The notes below the pieces were generated by a model that made no database searches, was not told the origin of the DNA, and saw only the letters and a program-made list of their open reading frames with translations. A DNA stretch of 64,000 bases, from positions 22,556-86,555 of the forward strand of contig JAZSFA010000164.1 of the NCBI GenBank assembly GCA_045531965.1, given 5' to 3'. The stretch comes from CAMEON01 sp045531965. Its GTDB lineage: Bacteria; Bacillota; Clostridia; Oscillospirales; CAG-272. The translations under genes and the position numbers were made by a program. Shown piece after piece: positions 8,288-17,398 of this stretch. How positions within the stretch are numbered: position 1 is the first letter of the stretch; the number at the start of each line of letters is the position of its first letter.

Positions 8288-9631
8288 TCAGGATCCGAAA
8301 GTTACGGTGATAACACCACTGACCGGATCTGTCTCCACCGTACAAGCGGCGCCCTCTTCGGCAGATGCCGTGACATTCGTATGGTTCACACCTTCGACAG
8401 TTCCCTGACCATAAATCAAACCAATGGCATAGTCACCGGGATAGCAATTGGCACCAATCACTAACGTGCCGCTGATTTGAACGTCTGCAAGCACGACACC
8501 ATCCGAAAGTGTACCGGTCAAAAGACCGAAGGAAGCGCCCTGCATACGGGAGCCCGCGCCAATCTTATATGTAACATTTTCGAAAATAACGTCGCGGATC
8601 TCAGCAGAGTCGGACAGACTTCCGAAAATACCACCATAGTAGGCCTGTATATCGGCTTGCTCAACCGTCACGTTCATAATTTTGTGTCCGTTGCCCATGA
8701 TCTTACCGTTGAAAATACCGGTAGCCAAGGTAGGCGACCAAACCGTGTTAGAAAAATCCAAATCCTCATACAGGATATAGTTGCCGTTCAAGCGGCTGTT
8801 GTTTTTGAACTGCTCCGCATTGTAAATATGGAACCAATCGCCTTCCAGCCAAGTGGTATACACCGCGATACGATCCGTGGTGGAAGTGCCCGTAGCGGGG
8901 TCCCAAGTTCCGGTCAAGACTTCGGGTGCTGCCTCAGACAATGTGGCATTCATGTAAGCCTTGTCAAAGGTCTTTCCGTCCATCTTAGGGAATTTCTTCA
9001 TATCAATCTTGCCAGTTTTTTCACTCCATTCAGGCAGATCCAAAGAAACCGCCTGAACCGTTTCAATCAAGGAGATTCCCTGATCGTTCACTTCATAAAA
9101 ATCGAAATTAAAGTAAGGAACCCATGCGGCATACAGTGTCATGTAATTCTCACCGGCGCTATAATTTCCATTGGGATCAAGCGTCAACGGTTCGTCAAAG
9201 TTCCAAGGTTTCGCATAGACGTAACCTTGTGCGTTACCGCTTTCGGAGCAAAGCTGACCGTATTCATCCAACGCCTCTCCCTGTTCGTTGACGCGGGGGG
9301 TGCGTTCCTGATACCAACCGGCAAGGAAATGACCGTTGTTAGATACAGAAAAAGCATTTTGACCGCGCGCATCATCGTCAGGCGTCAGCAGATAGGTATA
9401 CTTCTCTCCGTTTGCATTTGTTTTCATGTCGTCCAGCGCGTATACGTCTACAACAGACACGTCATTCGTACCCGCAAAAACGCCGTCTCCAACGTCATAG
9501 CGAATACTGACCGTGAAGCCTTCGCGCTCCAGCTCGGCATAAGTATCTCCCCATTTGCCACAAGCCGCGACACAAACCGTCACAGCCAACAGCAGCAAGG
9601 ACAGACATAATAGCTTGCCAATTTTCCTCAT
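8288..9631 (-). CDS. Secreted lipoprotein with InlB-type and GLUG-like segments
   Basis: 447 residues with a lipoprotein signal peptide (CVAAC, Cys24). Residues 30-180 resemble Listeria-Bacteroides (InlB B) repeats: VSIRYDVGDG, ending in FLAGWYQER and later MTLYAAWVPYFNFDFYEVN. Residues 260-447 have a beta-helical, GLUG-like rhythm: NYILYEDLDFS, GIFNGKIMGNGHKIMNVTV, YYGGIFGSLSDSAEIRDVIF, FGLLTGTLSDGVVLADVQI. Such proteins are usually cell-surface adhesins or glycan/protein-binding scaffolds. The start has AAGGAAGGG nine bases upstream. It lies between the subtilisin and the peptide-binding protein, so a role in surface capture linked to proteolysis is plausible. No catalytic motif is visible. 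Confidence 0.75.
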   Translation of the reverse strand: MRKIGKLLCLSLLLLAVTVCVAACGKWGDTYAELEREGFTVSIRYDVGDGVFAGTNDVSVVDVYALDDMKTNANGEKYTYLLTPDDDARGQNAFSVSNNGHFLAGWYQERTPRVNEQGEALDEYGQLCSESGNAQGYVYAKPWNFDEPLTLDPNGNYSAGENYMTLYAAWVPYFNFDFYEVNDQGISLIETVQAVSLDLPEWSEKTGKIDMKKFPKMDGKTFDKAYMNATLSEAAPEVLTGTWDPATGTSTTDRIAVYTTWLEGDWFHIYNAEQFKNNSRLNGNYILYEDLDFSNTVWSPTLATGIFNGKIMGNGHKIMNVTVEQADIQAYYGGIFGSLSDSAEIRDVIFENVTYKIGAGSRMQGASFGLLTGTLSDGVVLADVQISGTLVIGANCYPGDYAIGLIYGQGTVEGVNHTNVTASAEEGAACTVETDPVSGVITVTFGS

Positions 9632-9666
9632 TTTTATATACCCTTCCTTAAAGGACGTTGATCATA

Positions 9667-9691
9667 CCGAAGAGACCTCAGGTCTCTTCGG
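9667..9691 (-). other. Perfect hairpin with the subtilisin stop codon as its loop
   Basis: An 11-bp perfect inverted repeat (CCGAAGAGACC and GGTCTCTTCGG) flanks exactly the three bases TCA, which on the minus strand are the TGA stop of the subtilisin gene. There is no T-tract after it, so it is not an ordinary terminator. It may protect or process the mRNA between the 7.4-kb protease message and the lipoprotein downstream. Confidence 0.7.
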
Positions 9692-12600
9692 ATTCATCTT
9701 CGCTTGCAGGCATCTCCGCAGCATCAGCAGATGCCTCGGACGCCTCCTGCGTTTCATCGTGATTTACCTCTGCGGTCTCGCCTTGGGATACCTTACCCTT
9801 CTTTTCCTTGACCTTTTTCTCTTTTGCCTTTTTCTCCTTGGGTGCCTTGGGGGTTTGAGTGCGACGACCGATCGTCCGCGCCAGAACAATGGCAACCATG
9901 ACAAGAGCAATCAGGAGAGAAACAACGGAGATTACTGTGAGGATCACGACCTGCTTCTCAAGATCCACAGGCTGATCGGTATCGGGCTCGGTCTCATCTC
10001 CGGTTTCCTCACCGTTTTCCAGATACTCCAAATTGGAAATACGCTTTTCGGCTTCCAAAAGCTTGGCGTATTCTTCGGTGACAAGACCTCTCTGCTCGTC
10101 AGTAGAAATCAGATTATAGGCTGCGCGTGCCGCCTCGACAAGCGGCTTATCAGACAGAGCAACCATCTCAGGCAGAAGGTTTACAGCTTCAATGAACGCC
10201 TTGGTCACATCGTCTGCCGCCGCAGCACCATCAATGAAGGTGGCAAAATACTGCTCCATAATAAAGGTATCGTAATGCTGACCGTTGACAGGACGAACCA
10301 CCGTGATGGGATGCTCTACATAGCCAATATAATCGATAAAGTTAGCACCGTAGAAAATGTTGAAAGGCAGATCGGTGGCATTCCACATGAAGTAGGGCAG
10401 GATCTCAATGCCTTCATAGGTTACCTGTGTGACACCGTCACCCAAAACATACGTGTAAGTTCCCTTACCGGGCAGATGCTGACCGCTGGCAAAATACTCA
10501 TAGTCGTATGCTTCCTCCAGTACAGGTGCTTCATAAGAACTGAAGGCTACCGTGGTTAACTTTTCACAAGCATAGAACGCCTTATGACCCACAGCCATCA
10601 GGGTCTCGGGCAGAACCACATAGGTCACGTCAGTACCCGCGCAAGCCATTTCACTGATACGGGTCGTACCATCGGCTACAGTAAAGGTCTTCTGTCCTTC
10701 CAAAGGAGCAAAGGTGATCAGCTCCAGACCGTTAGGTACCACGCGATAGAGAGAGCCGCCAATGACACGAACCGTCTCGCTGATAGCATAGGTATCCGTA
10801 GGAACCATGTAGTCCTTGCCGTTGAAGGATTCCAACGTCTCGCCTACGAAAGCGGAAACGCGGCACATAGCGAAGGGATTGTCGCCCAAATCAGCGAGCG
10901 CAGAACCCAGCTTTACAGTCACATCGGTAACATTTTCCTTAAGGAATGCCTGTGTACCGATATAGGTCGCGGCGGACAGATCCAAGTCGACGAGTGACGT
11001 ATATGCAAAAGCATAATCGCCCACAGAAACAGCCTTGGACAGGTTAACAACCTCAGAAAGCTTCTCACTGTAAGAGAAGGCACCTTCACCCACCGTTGTC
11101 CCCTCTGCGAGAGTAACCTTGGTGAGGTTCAGATTATTGTAGAATGCATAAATACCAATGCTTGTGCAAGCAGGCAGTTGCACTTCTGTCAATCCGGCTT
11201 CTGCAAAGGCGTTATCCCCCACAGAAGTGACACGGGACAGATCAATTTCTTCAAGCGCCGCGCATCCCATGAAGGTGCGAGCGGGAATCTCGGTCAGGTT
11301 ACCGTCCAACTTGACAGATACTAGGTCTCTGCAGTAAGCAAACGCGTCAGCACCCAGCACAGAAACTTCGGAGAGATCAACTGCGGTCAGTTTGGCTGCG
11401 TAATAACGGTAAATGTAGTATCCCTCTTCATCCACAGCGGGTGTTGTCATCCCGGAATCAGCGTACACATACAGTACGTCGCCAGAGAACGCCGCAGAAC
11501 CGATCGATACAACCTTCGAGAGATCGATCTCTTTGAGGGAAGCCGCGTTATAGAAGGCACGGCTGCCGATCTTCACGCCTTGACCCAAGGTCACCGTTTC
11601 CAGTTTGGCGGCTCCCATAAAGGCTTCTCTGCCCAAGGTTACGTTATCACCCACGGTCACACTGGTCAAGGGAGAGGTGTAAACAAAGTAGTAGATCCGG
11701 TCATTGGCAGATAATTTCTCGTTGGCACTTTCAAAATTGCTATTCGCATTCAATGCGAAGGCTCGATTGCCAATCACGGCATTCTTACCGATGGTCACAG
11801 ATGCGAGAGACTGGCACTCGTAGAATGCGCGGTCACCCACGGTCATGCCTTCGGGAATGCTCACAGACGTAATCTTTGTGCCCAGGAAAGCCGCTTCGCC
11901 GATCTCTTTAAGAGATTCAAAGGAAGGTGTCTCGGTCAACGCGGTATGAGCAAAGGCATATGCACCGATCTCCGTCAGTTGACCCAAAGTGACGGTTGCA
12001 AGGTTCGTGCAACCCGCGAAGGCATAGTCGCTCACCGCCGTTACACCGGGCATGATGACAGAAGTCAAGCCCGTGTTTCCGGAGAACGCGCCGGCAGCCA
12101 CCGACACAACGCTACTATCTACCTTAAACTCGCCCTTCACAGCCGAAGATACCATCATCAACTGTTTGCCGTCGGCGCTCAGAATGTACTGACCGTTACC
12201 ACCCACTTTAAAAGCGGTGTTGGCAGCATCTACAGCGAAAGTTTTAACAGGTGCGCCGGCAAAGGCATACTCGCCGATCACCGCCACGTCTTTACCCAGA
12301 TTCACGGAAGTCAACGCCGCGCAACCGTTGAAGGCGTAAGCAGGAACCACTGCGGTATTGACAGTGATGGTCTCAAGCGCCTTACAACCCGAGAAAACAG
12401 ACTTACCCAGCTTAATGAAGTCCGCCTTAATGGTCACATTCTTCAAAGACTCACAGCCTTCAAACACACCGATACCCAAGGACTGGGTTTTCTCAGAGAG
12501 GATCATACCAGCCAACTTCTTATTGCCGGCAAACGCATAGTCGGAAACGGCAGTAGCGCTGTCAAGAGAGATCGTCCCCTTCAAAGCACAGCCGTTAAAA

Positions 12601-15600
12601 GCGTTTTGGTTGATAAACTTCACGTTCTCGATACCCTTGACTTCCATGAGGGACGTACAGCCATAGAAAGCGCCGTAGTCGATTTTGGTTAAAGTAGAAG
12701 GCAGGGTCACCCTCTTGAGGGCAGTCAGATTTGCAAAGGCGTATGCGCCGATAGACTCTACACCCTCGGGAATAATGACTTCTTCAATGGTATCGTCGCC
12801 TAAGAACCAAATCTTGGTGGCGGTGGGATCATCTTCGGAAATTTCATCTCCGGGACCCTTATCAACATAATCAAAATTGGAGAAAGCAAACTGGTCAATG
12901 GCAGTAATGGCAAGGTCGGCAGGAATATGCACCAGACCGCCATTACCGTAGTAGTGGGTCAGACTGGGACCTGTGGTAATATACGGGTCCTTAACCTCAA
13001 TGTTGATGGATTGAGAATAATACGTATTGACATAATCCTGACTTACATCCTGGCGCATGGCAACACGAACCGAAACAGACGCAAAACCTTCAGCAACAGC
13101 TGTGATCTTACCGTTTTCATCCACAGTCACAATATTCTCGTTACTGGATTCGAATACCACCTTAGTGTGCTCAGGGAAATAAGCATCCAGCTTGTATCGC
13201 AGAGACACGGCTTCGGAGGGATACATGGACAGGCTGTAGTTAGAGCCAACGAACTTGCGCTCATCACCCGTGGAGCCGATCTCGCGTTGAGTGCTGTCCA
13301 ACTGGTAGTAAGCCTTATCCACATAGTAGCCCTCCAGAACGAAATTGTTGGTCACGGGCTTGTCGTATTTAACAAAACCTTCGTCTCCTTCTCCCAAAAC
13401 AGTCAGGGGGAAGGTCGCCGTTTTCTTGGTGACAGGGTCGCGGGCAACCACCACGCAAGTACCGGGTGCTACAGCCACCAACTGATTGTTCACCGTGGTT
13501 GCTACCGCAGGCTTAGTGGTCGAGAATTCCAACAGTTGAGACCATTCCGTGCCGGGGTATACCAGAGGCTTCAGATCGTAGATCTGATTGGGACTGAGGG
13601 TCAGCTCGGTCTCTTCGAAATAAAAGTCAGTGTACTCATCAGGAAGCTCAATCTCATAAGTACCCACGTTCAGCGCATAGTCGTATGCGACCACGGTGAA
13701 GGTGTTCTTGTTGATCGCATTTTTGCGGATCTCATCCACATAGTCGGTCAACTCATAAACTACGTAGCTGGTTCCGTTAAATTCGGAATAGATGGGCGTA
13801 AGATAATGATCAAAAGTATTGAGCATGGCGCCGGTTTGGGTATTGCCCACGTAACCCACATACATCGCCATAGAATAGTGGTTATCATATACGGCGACTT
13901 TGGCGTACAGGCGATCCTTCTTTTCGGTCTTGTCATACTCTGTATAGAACTCGCAGCCGGTGACCGCGGGTGCCTCAAAGTCAGCAACGAAGGGGAATTC
14001 AAACTCATTATTCAGGTTGGTATCCGTACCGTCATTGTCCCAATCAAGGTTTGCCTTGAGGTTAACCGTATAGGTAGCATTGTTCCGCAGATTGTACTCC
14101 GCGGCATCAAATTCAATTTCCACGTTAGCCGCATAGATGGAGCCACCGTCACCATAAGACTTGCGGATATCCTTCTCCACCGAACTGAAAATCACTTCAC
14201 CTGTGGCATCATCGGTAATGGTCACCTCAATGGACTTAGCATTACGCAGAAGTCCCGCCCAGACATAGCGCAAAGAGTGAACGGTGCCTTCCTGGTTGGA
14301 AAGAGAAATATACTTACGGTCAGCGGAAATTTTCTTAGCCGCGGGATCCTGCTCAAAATAATAGGCACCCAGATAACCCACAAAGTCGCTCTCGATGCCG
14401 CCCACAGGACGAGTAGCGTAAGCATCGGGAAGGGTCTTATCAAGGAGGTCGATGGAATCGTCCAGCTCATCCTTGTTGGTTTCGTAGTAGTCGATATCAA
14501 AGATAGGCGCTACAGACCAGTCACCGTAGAAACCAAGGTAGGGAACATTCAGATCGATACCGCTTTCTTCGGTGCAGTCCAGCGTGACAAAACCTTCTAC
14601 GTACATACCGTTTTCAAAGGAATCGTCCATATACTTCTTATCGGCGTCGCTCAACGTGATGGTTACCACTACATCAGCTATGCTGTTGCCGTTCACAGTC
14701 AGCGTTGTTCCCTCCACTGCACCGTTCGTAGCCGTAACGGTGATCGAGGCTCCCGTCAGCTGATAGCCCTGCTCGGTAACCGTGGTTTCGCCATCATTGG
14801 TCTTGGTGTCGCTGACCCCTTCGGTCATTACCCATGCCCCCACGTTATAGGAAAGAGCGGAGCCGCCGAAATTGTTGACGGAGAATTTCAAGGTATAGAT
14901 ACCTGTCTTAGTGGGATCGTCGCCCAGCTCGATTTTTGCCTTGTCCATCAACTCACCGCTCTTGCGGTCATACGTCATGATATAAGCCTTGGTGGCGGCG
15001 GTAGCATTAAGGTTTGCCAGACCCGCGCCTTGCTTTCTGACAGAATAAGGCAGACCGTTGGAGTTGATCACGATATCCGCAGTGGACATGAGCAGGCGGT
15101 TGACCAGCGCTGCCACTTTGACGTTATCATCGGCGATATCCTTGAAGTTTTCCTTGACATACTGGCGCACGAGGGCAACCACGCCTGCCATGTTGGGACA
15201 AGCCATGGACGTACCCGAAATGCGGTCGTAATCCTGTCCCGGAATAGATGACAGGATGGAACCGCCGTGCGCGGTGATCTCAGGTTTGATCTGGAGATCG
15301 GGGGTAGGTCCCCAAGAAGAGAAGTCGGACATGAAGGGACCTGAGGACTGCTTCTCGCCTACAGTGATCGAACCCGTACCTGCCTCAGCCATCATCTCAC
15401 CGTCATCCTGCGGAATGGAGCAAACCGCGATGGTGGTGTCACCCACGTTCATCTTGATCTCACCGGAGACGTTATTATAAATGATAATACCCGCCGCCCC
15501 CATGGTCTGCGCCACGTTTGCCTTTTCTTCGAAAGTTGTTGAACCTCTGGCAACCAAAACGATTTTGCCGCTTACGTCAATACCTGAATAGTCGGCATTA

Positions 15601-17108
15601 CGACCGGCACCGGGGATGGTCACATACTCAAAAGTGTATGTCCCGTCTGCGTTCTGCTTGGAGATATCCACGCTCTTCAAAAGATCTTCCACAAAGTTTT
15701 TCTCCTCAGACACGCGGTCGGAGGACTCGGTGAAATACAGGATCTTCCCATTATATAGAATATAGGGTGTATTAGCACCGTTGATGGAGGAAACCGACAA
15801 AGCGCCCTGATAAGTACCGGGAGAACCAACAGTCGCAGTGTCGGGATTAGACGTCAAACCCAGGTTACCGTTCTTTTCAGAACCGTATGCCGAGCTGAAG
15901 CTATTGGAGGCAGCCACCACCATGCTGATGCCCGCGGCGCGGATGCGATCGTACACGCCCGACATCTGTTCTTTATCGGTCTCGCGAGAGAAGCCGCAGC
16001 CCGTACCCAAAGACATATTGATGACGTCTACGCCCAGCACCACGCAATCTTCCAAAGCGGACAGAATCCAGGATGCGCGAGCCGTCGACTGAATGTCGGA
16101 GAAGGTCTTCATGATGACCAACTGCGCGTTGGGTGCAACGCCGGTGATAACGTCGTCCTTACCTGCCACAACACCCGCCACATGGGTACCGTGATCTTGG
16201 GAGATGGGGTACACATCAGCATCGCCGTCTGCATAGTCAAAGCCAAAGGGAACCTTTTCGCTGATATAGACGTCAGATGCCGTGAGACCGCTCTGCATAT
16301 CTGCAGCCTTGGTGCCGCTCACAAGGGAGGCTATATTATCAAAGGTCATGCCCAACTTTGAGCGGTCGGCAGTGAAATTCGAGGTGGAAAAAGCAGTATG
16401 GTTATAGTCAAGACCCGTATCCAGGACAGCGACCACAATGCCCGTTCCGTCATAGGCATAATCCGAACTGTCAAAAATACCCGTGTCATATACGTCTACG
16501 GCATTCTCTACCAGCTGATTCTCCCACGCGTGAATATCTTCATACCCTGCCACGTCGCCCATATCATCCGCCTTATAGACTTCACCGACGATAGGCGTAG
16601 CGTTCTTTGGAAGCTCATCGCACACCGTTTCAAAATCGCCTGCTTTAATAACGATTTCAAAACCGCTGAGCACAGCTGAATAATCCGCGCCTGACTGATA
16701 AGAAAGATTGGCGCTGTCCAAGTCAGACAGAATCGCTTTCTTTTCTGCGGCAATAGCATCGCGGATAGCTTGTGCCTCAGATGAGGTTACGTAATCGGCA
16801 AAGCTCCCCTCGGGGTTGCTCTGAGCATATACGTCTAGCAAAGGCGCCTGCTCCAGCTTGATGATGACCGATATATCATCACTATCCTTTACGGTATCCG
16901 GTAACGGCTGAACAATCTGACCGTCAAAATAGTCAGAAATATCCAAGCCCAGATCTTTCAGCGTTCCTTCATATTTTGTAATGAAGGAATCCACCGCCTT
17001 GTCACCAACCTTGGCGATCAGTACAGAGACGGTAATCACTGCGGAAATGACCATTGCCAGTGTCAAAAGACAGGCGGTCACCCGTAAAAATCTTGCATTT
17101 TTTTTCAT
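9678..17108 (-). CDS. Giant cell-surface subtilisin (S8) with BspA leucine-rich repeats and C-terminal membrane anchor
   Basis: 2476 residues. Domains in order: N-terminal hydrophobic signal (9-30); propeptide-like segment (about 70-165); S8 catalytic domain with Asp230 (AVLDTGLDYNHTAF), His306 (DHGTHVAGVVAG), oxyanion Asn402 (VVAASNSF) and Ser634 (GTSMACPNMAG); a PA insert near 515-550 (LVARGSTTFEEKANV, GAAGIIIYNN); C5a-peptidase-like Fn3 domains (about 700-1100); Ig-like bacterial segments near 1165-1350; BspA-type LRR_5 repeats at about 1400-2185 (many copies of IGAYAFA...LTSVTLP type); then a helical stretch, a membrane helix (2387-2410) and a Lys/Glu-rich tail. All catalytic residues are present. 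The lactocepin-like architecture suggests degradation of external proteins, with the LRR region as binding arm. Transcription likely starts at the promoter 17180-17208; the adjacent opp genes would import the products. Confidence 0.93.
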   Translation of the reverse strand: MKKNARFLRVTACLLTLAMVISAVITVSVLIAKVGDKAVDSFITKYEGTLKDLGLDISDYFDGQIVQPLPDTVKDSDDISVIIKLEQAPLLDVYAQSNPEGSFADYVTSSEAQAIRDAIAAEKKAILSDLDSANLSYQSGADYSAVLSGFEIVIKAGDFETVCDELPKNATPIVGEVYKADDMGDVAGYEDIHAWENQLVENAVDVYDTGIFDSSDYAYDGTGIVVAVLDTGLDYNHTAFSTSNFTADRSKLGMTFDNIASLVSGTKAADMQSGLTASDVYISEKVPFGFDYADGDADVYPISQDHGTHVAGVVAGKDDVITGVAPNAQLVIMKTFSDIQSTARASWILSALEDCVVLGVDVINMSLGTGCGFSRETDKEQMSGVYDRIRAAGISMVVAASNSFSSAYGSEKNGNLGLTSNPDTATVGSPGTYQGALSVSSINGANTPYILYNGKILYFTESSDRVSEEKNFVEDLLKSVDISKQNADGTYTFEYVTIPGAGRNADYSGIDVSGKIVLVARGSTTFEEKANVAQTMGAAGIIIYNNVSGEIKMNVGDTTIAVCSIPQDDGEMMAEAGTGSITVGEKQSSGPFMSDFSSWGPTPDLQIKPEITAHGGSILSSIPGQDYDRISGTSMACPNMAGVVALVRQYVKENFKDIADDNVKVAALVNRLLMSTADIVINSNGLPYSVRKQGAGLANLNATAATKAYIMTYDRKSGELMDKAKIELGDDPTKTGIYTLKFSVNNFGGSALSYNVGAWVMTEGVSDTKTNDGETTVTEQGYQLTGASITVTATNGAVEGTTLTVNGNSIADVVVTITLSDADKKYMDDSFENGMYVEGFVTLDCTEESGIDLNVPYLGFYGDWSVAPIFDIDYYETNKDELDDSIDLLDKTLPDAYATRPVGGIESDFVGYLGAYYFEQDPAAKKISADRKYISLSNQEGTVHSLRYVWAGLLRNAKSIEVTITDDATGEVIFSSVEKDIRKSYGDGGSIYAANVEIEFDAAEYNLRNNATYTVNLKANLDWDNDGTDTNLNNEFEFPFVADFEAPAVTGCEFYTEYDKTEKKDRLYAKVAVYDNHYSMAMYVGYVGNTQTGAMLNTFDHYLTPIYSEFNGTSYVVYELTDYVDEIRKNAINKNTFTVVAYDYALNVGTYEIELPDEYTDFYFEETELTLSPNQIYDLKPLVYPGTEWSQLLEFSTTKPAVATTVNNQLVAVAPGTCVVVARDPVTKKTATFPLTVLGEGDEGFVKYDKPVTNNFVLEGYYVDKAYYQLDSTQREIGSTGDERKFVGSNYSLSMYPSEAVSLRYKLDAYFPEHTKVVFESSNENIVTVDENGKITAVAEGFASVSVRVAMRQDVSQDYVNTYYSQSINIEVKDPYITTGPSLTHYYGNGGLVHIPADLAITAIDQFAFSNFDYVDKGPGDEISEDDPTATKIWFLGDDTIEEVIIPEGVESIGAYAFANLTALKRVTLPSTLTKIDYGAFYGCTSLMEVKGIENVKFINQNAFNGCALKGTISLDSATAVSDYAFAGNKKLAGMILSEKTQSLGIGVFEGCESLKNVTIKADFIKLGKSVFSGCKALETITVNTAVVPAYAFNGCAALTSVNLGKDVAVIGEYAFAGAPVKTFAVDAANTAFKVGGNGQYILSADGKQLMMVSSAVKGEFKVDSSVVSVAAGAFSGNTGLTSVIMPGVTAVSDYAFAGCTNLATVTLGQLTEIGAYAFAHTALTETPSFESLKEIGEAAFLGTKITSVSIPEGMTVGDRAFYECQSLASVTIGKNAVIGNRAFALNANSNFESANEKLSANDRIYYFVYTSPLTSVTVGDNVTLGREAFMGAAKLETVTLGQGVKIGSRAFYNAASLKEIDLSKVVSIGSAAFSGDVLYVYADSGMTTPAVDEEGYYIYRYYAAKLTAVDLSEVSVLGADAFAYCRDLVSVKLDGNLTEIPARTFMGCAALEEIDLSRVTSVGDNAFAEAGLTEVQLPACTSIGIYAFYNNLNLTKVTLAEGTTVGEGAFSYSEKLSEVVNLSKAVSVGDYAFAYTSLVDLDLSAATYIGTQAFLKENVTDVTVKLGSALADLGDNPFAMCRVSAFVGETLESFNGKDYMVPTDTYAISETVRVIGGSLYRVVPNGLELITFAPLEGQKTFTVADGTTRISEMACAGTDVTYVVLPETLMAVGHKAFYACEKLTTVAFSSYEAPVLEEAYDYEYFASGQHLPGKGTYTYVLGDGVTQVTYEGIEILPYFMWNATDLPFNIFYGANFIDYIGYVEHPITVVRPVNGQHYDTFIMEQYFATFIDGAAAADDVTKAFIEAVNLLPEMVALSDKPLVEAARAAYNLISTDEQRGLVTEEYAKLLEAEKRISNLEYLENGEETGDETEPDTDQPVDLEKQVVILTVISVVSLLIALVMVAIVLARTIGRRTQTPKAPKEKKAKEKKVKEKKGKVSQGETAEVNHDETQEASEASADAAEMPASEDESEET

Positions 17109-17179
17109 TGTTTCACTTGCCTTTCACGAGTTAATCACACAAAATGTACACAAGCTAAAAATGTCCATACATAACTGGT

Positions 17180-17208
17180 ATTTTATCATAAATCATTGTC
17201 AATTTCAA
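17180..17208 (-). promoter_or_regulatory. Promoter of the subtilisin-opp locus
   Basis: On the minus strand TTGAAA (17208-17203) is separated by 17 bases from TAAAAT (17185-17180). The start would lie about 65-70 bases before the subtilisin ATG at 17108, whose ribosome site is GAAAGGCAAG. I saw no comparable promoter within the locus down to position 1, so one long transcript is possible. Confidence 0.6.
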
Positions 17209-17279
17209 GAGCAAATTGTAAACATATCGTAATATATGATGTTTCTTTCAACACTTAATAAAATATTTTCAATATGGTC

Positions 17280-17308
17280 TTGATTTATTTTCGTTTTTGT
17301 GGTATGCT
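17280..17308 (+). promoter_or_regulatory. Promoter of the TlpA-type lipoprotein gene
   Basis: TTGATT (17280-17285), 17-base spacer, TATGCT (17303-17308), about 90 bases before the chosen ATG at 17399. It is divergent from the subtilisin promoter. The 290-base intergenic region is otherwise AT-rich with no further feature that I can name. Confidence 0.6.
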
Positions 17309-17398
17309 GAATAAAATTGTAACAACTATGTTGGCACTAAGGGTTAATTACCCGATATGCCCCGTCTTTTTTATGAAATTTTACACAGGAGTGAAAAA

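Noticed and set aside
12927..15251. Long open frame (774 codons) on the plus strand
   Set aside because: Antisense to the subtilisin gene; no signal, motif or start site support.
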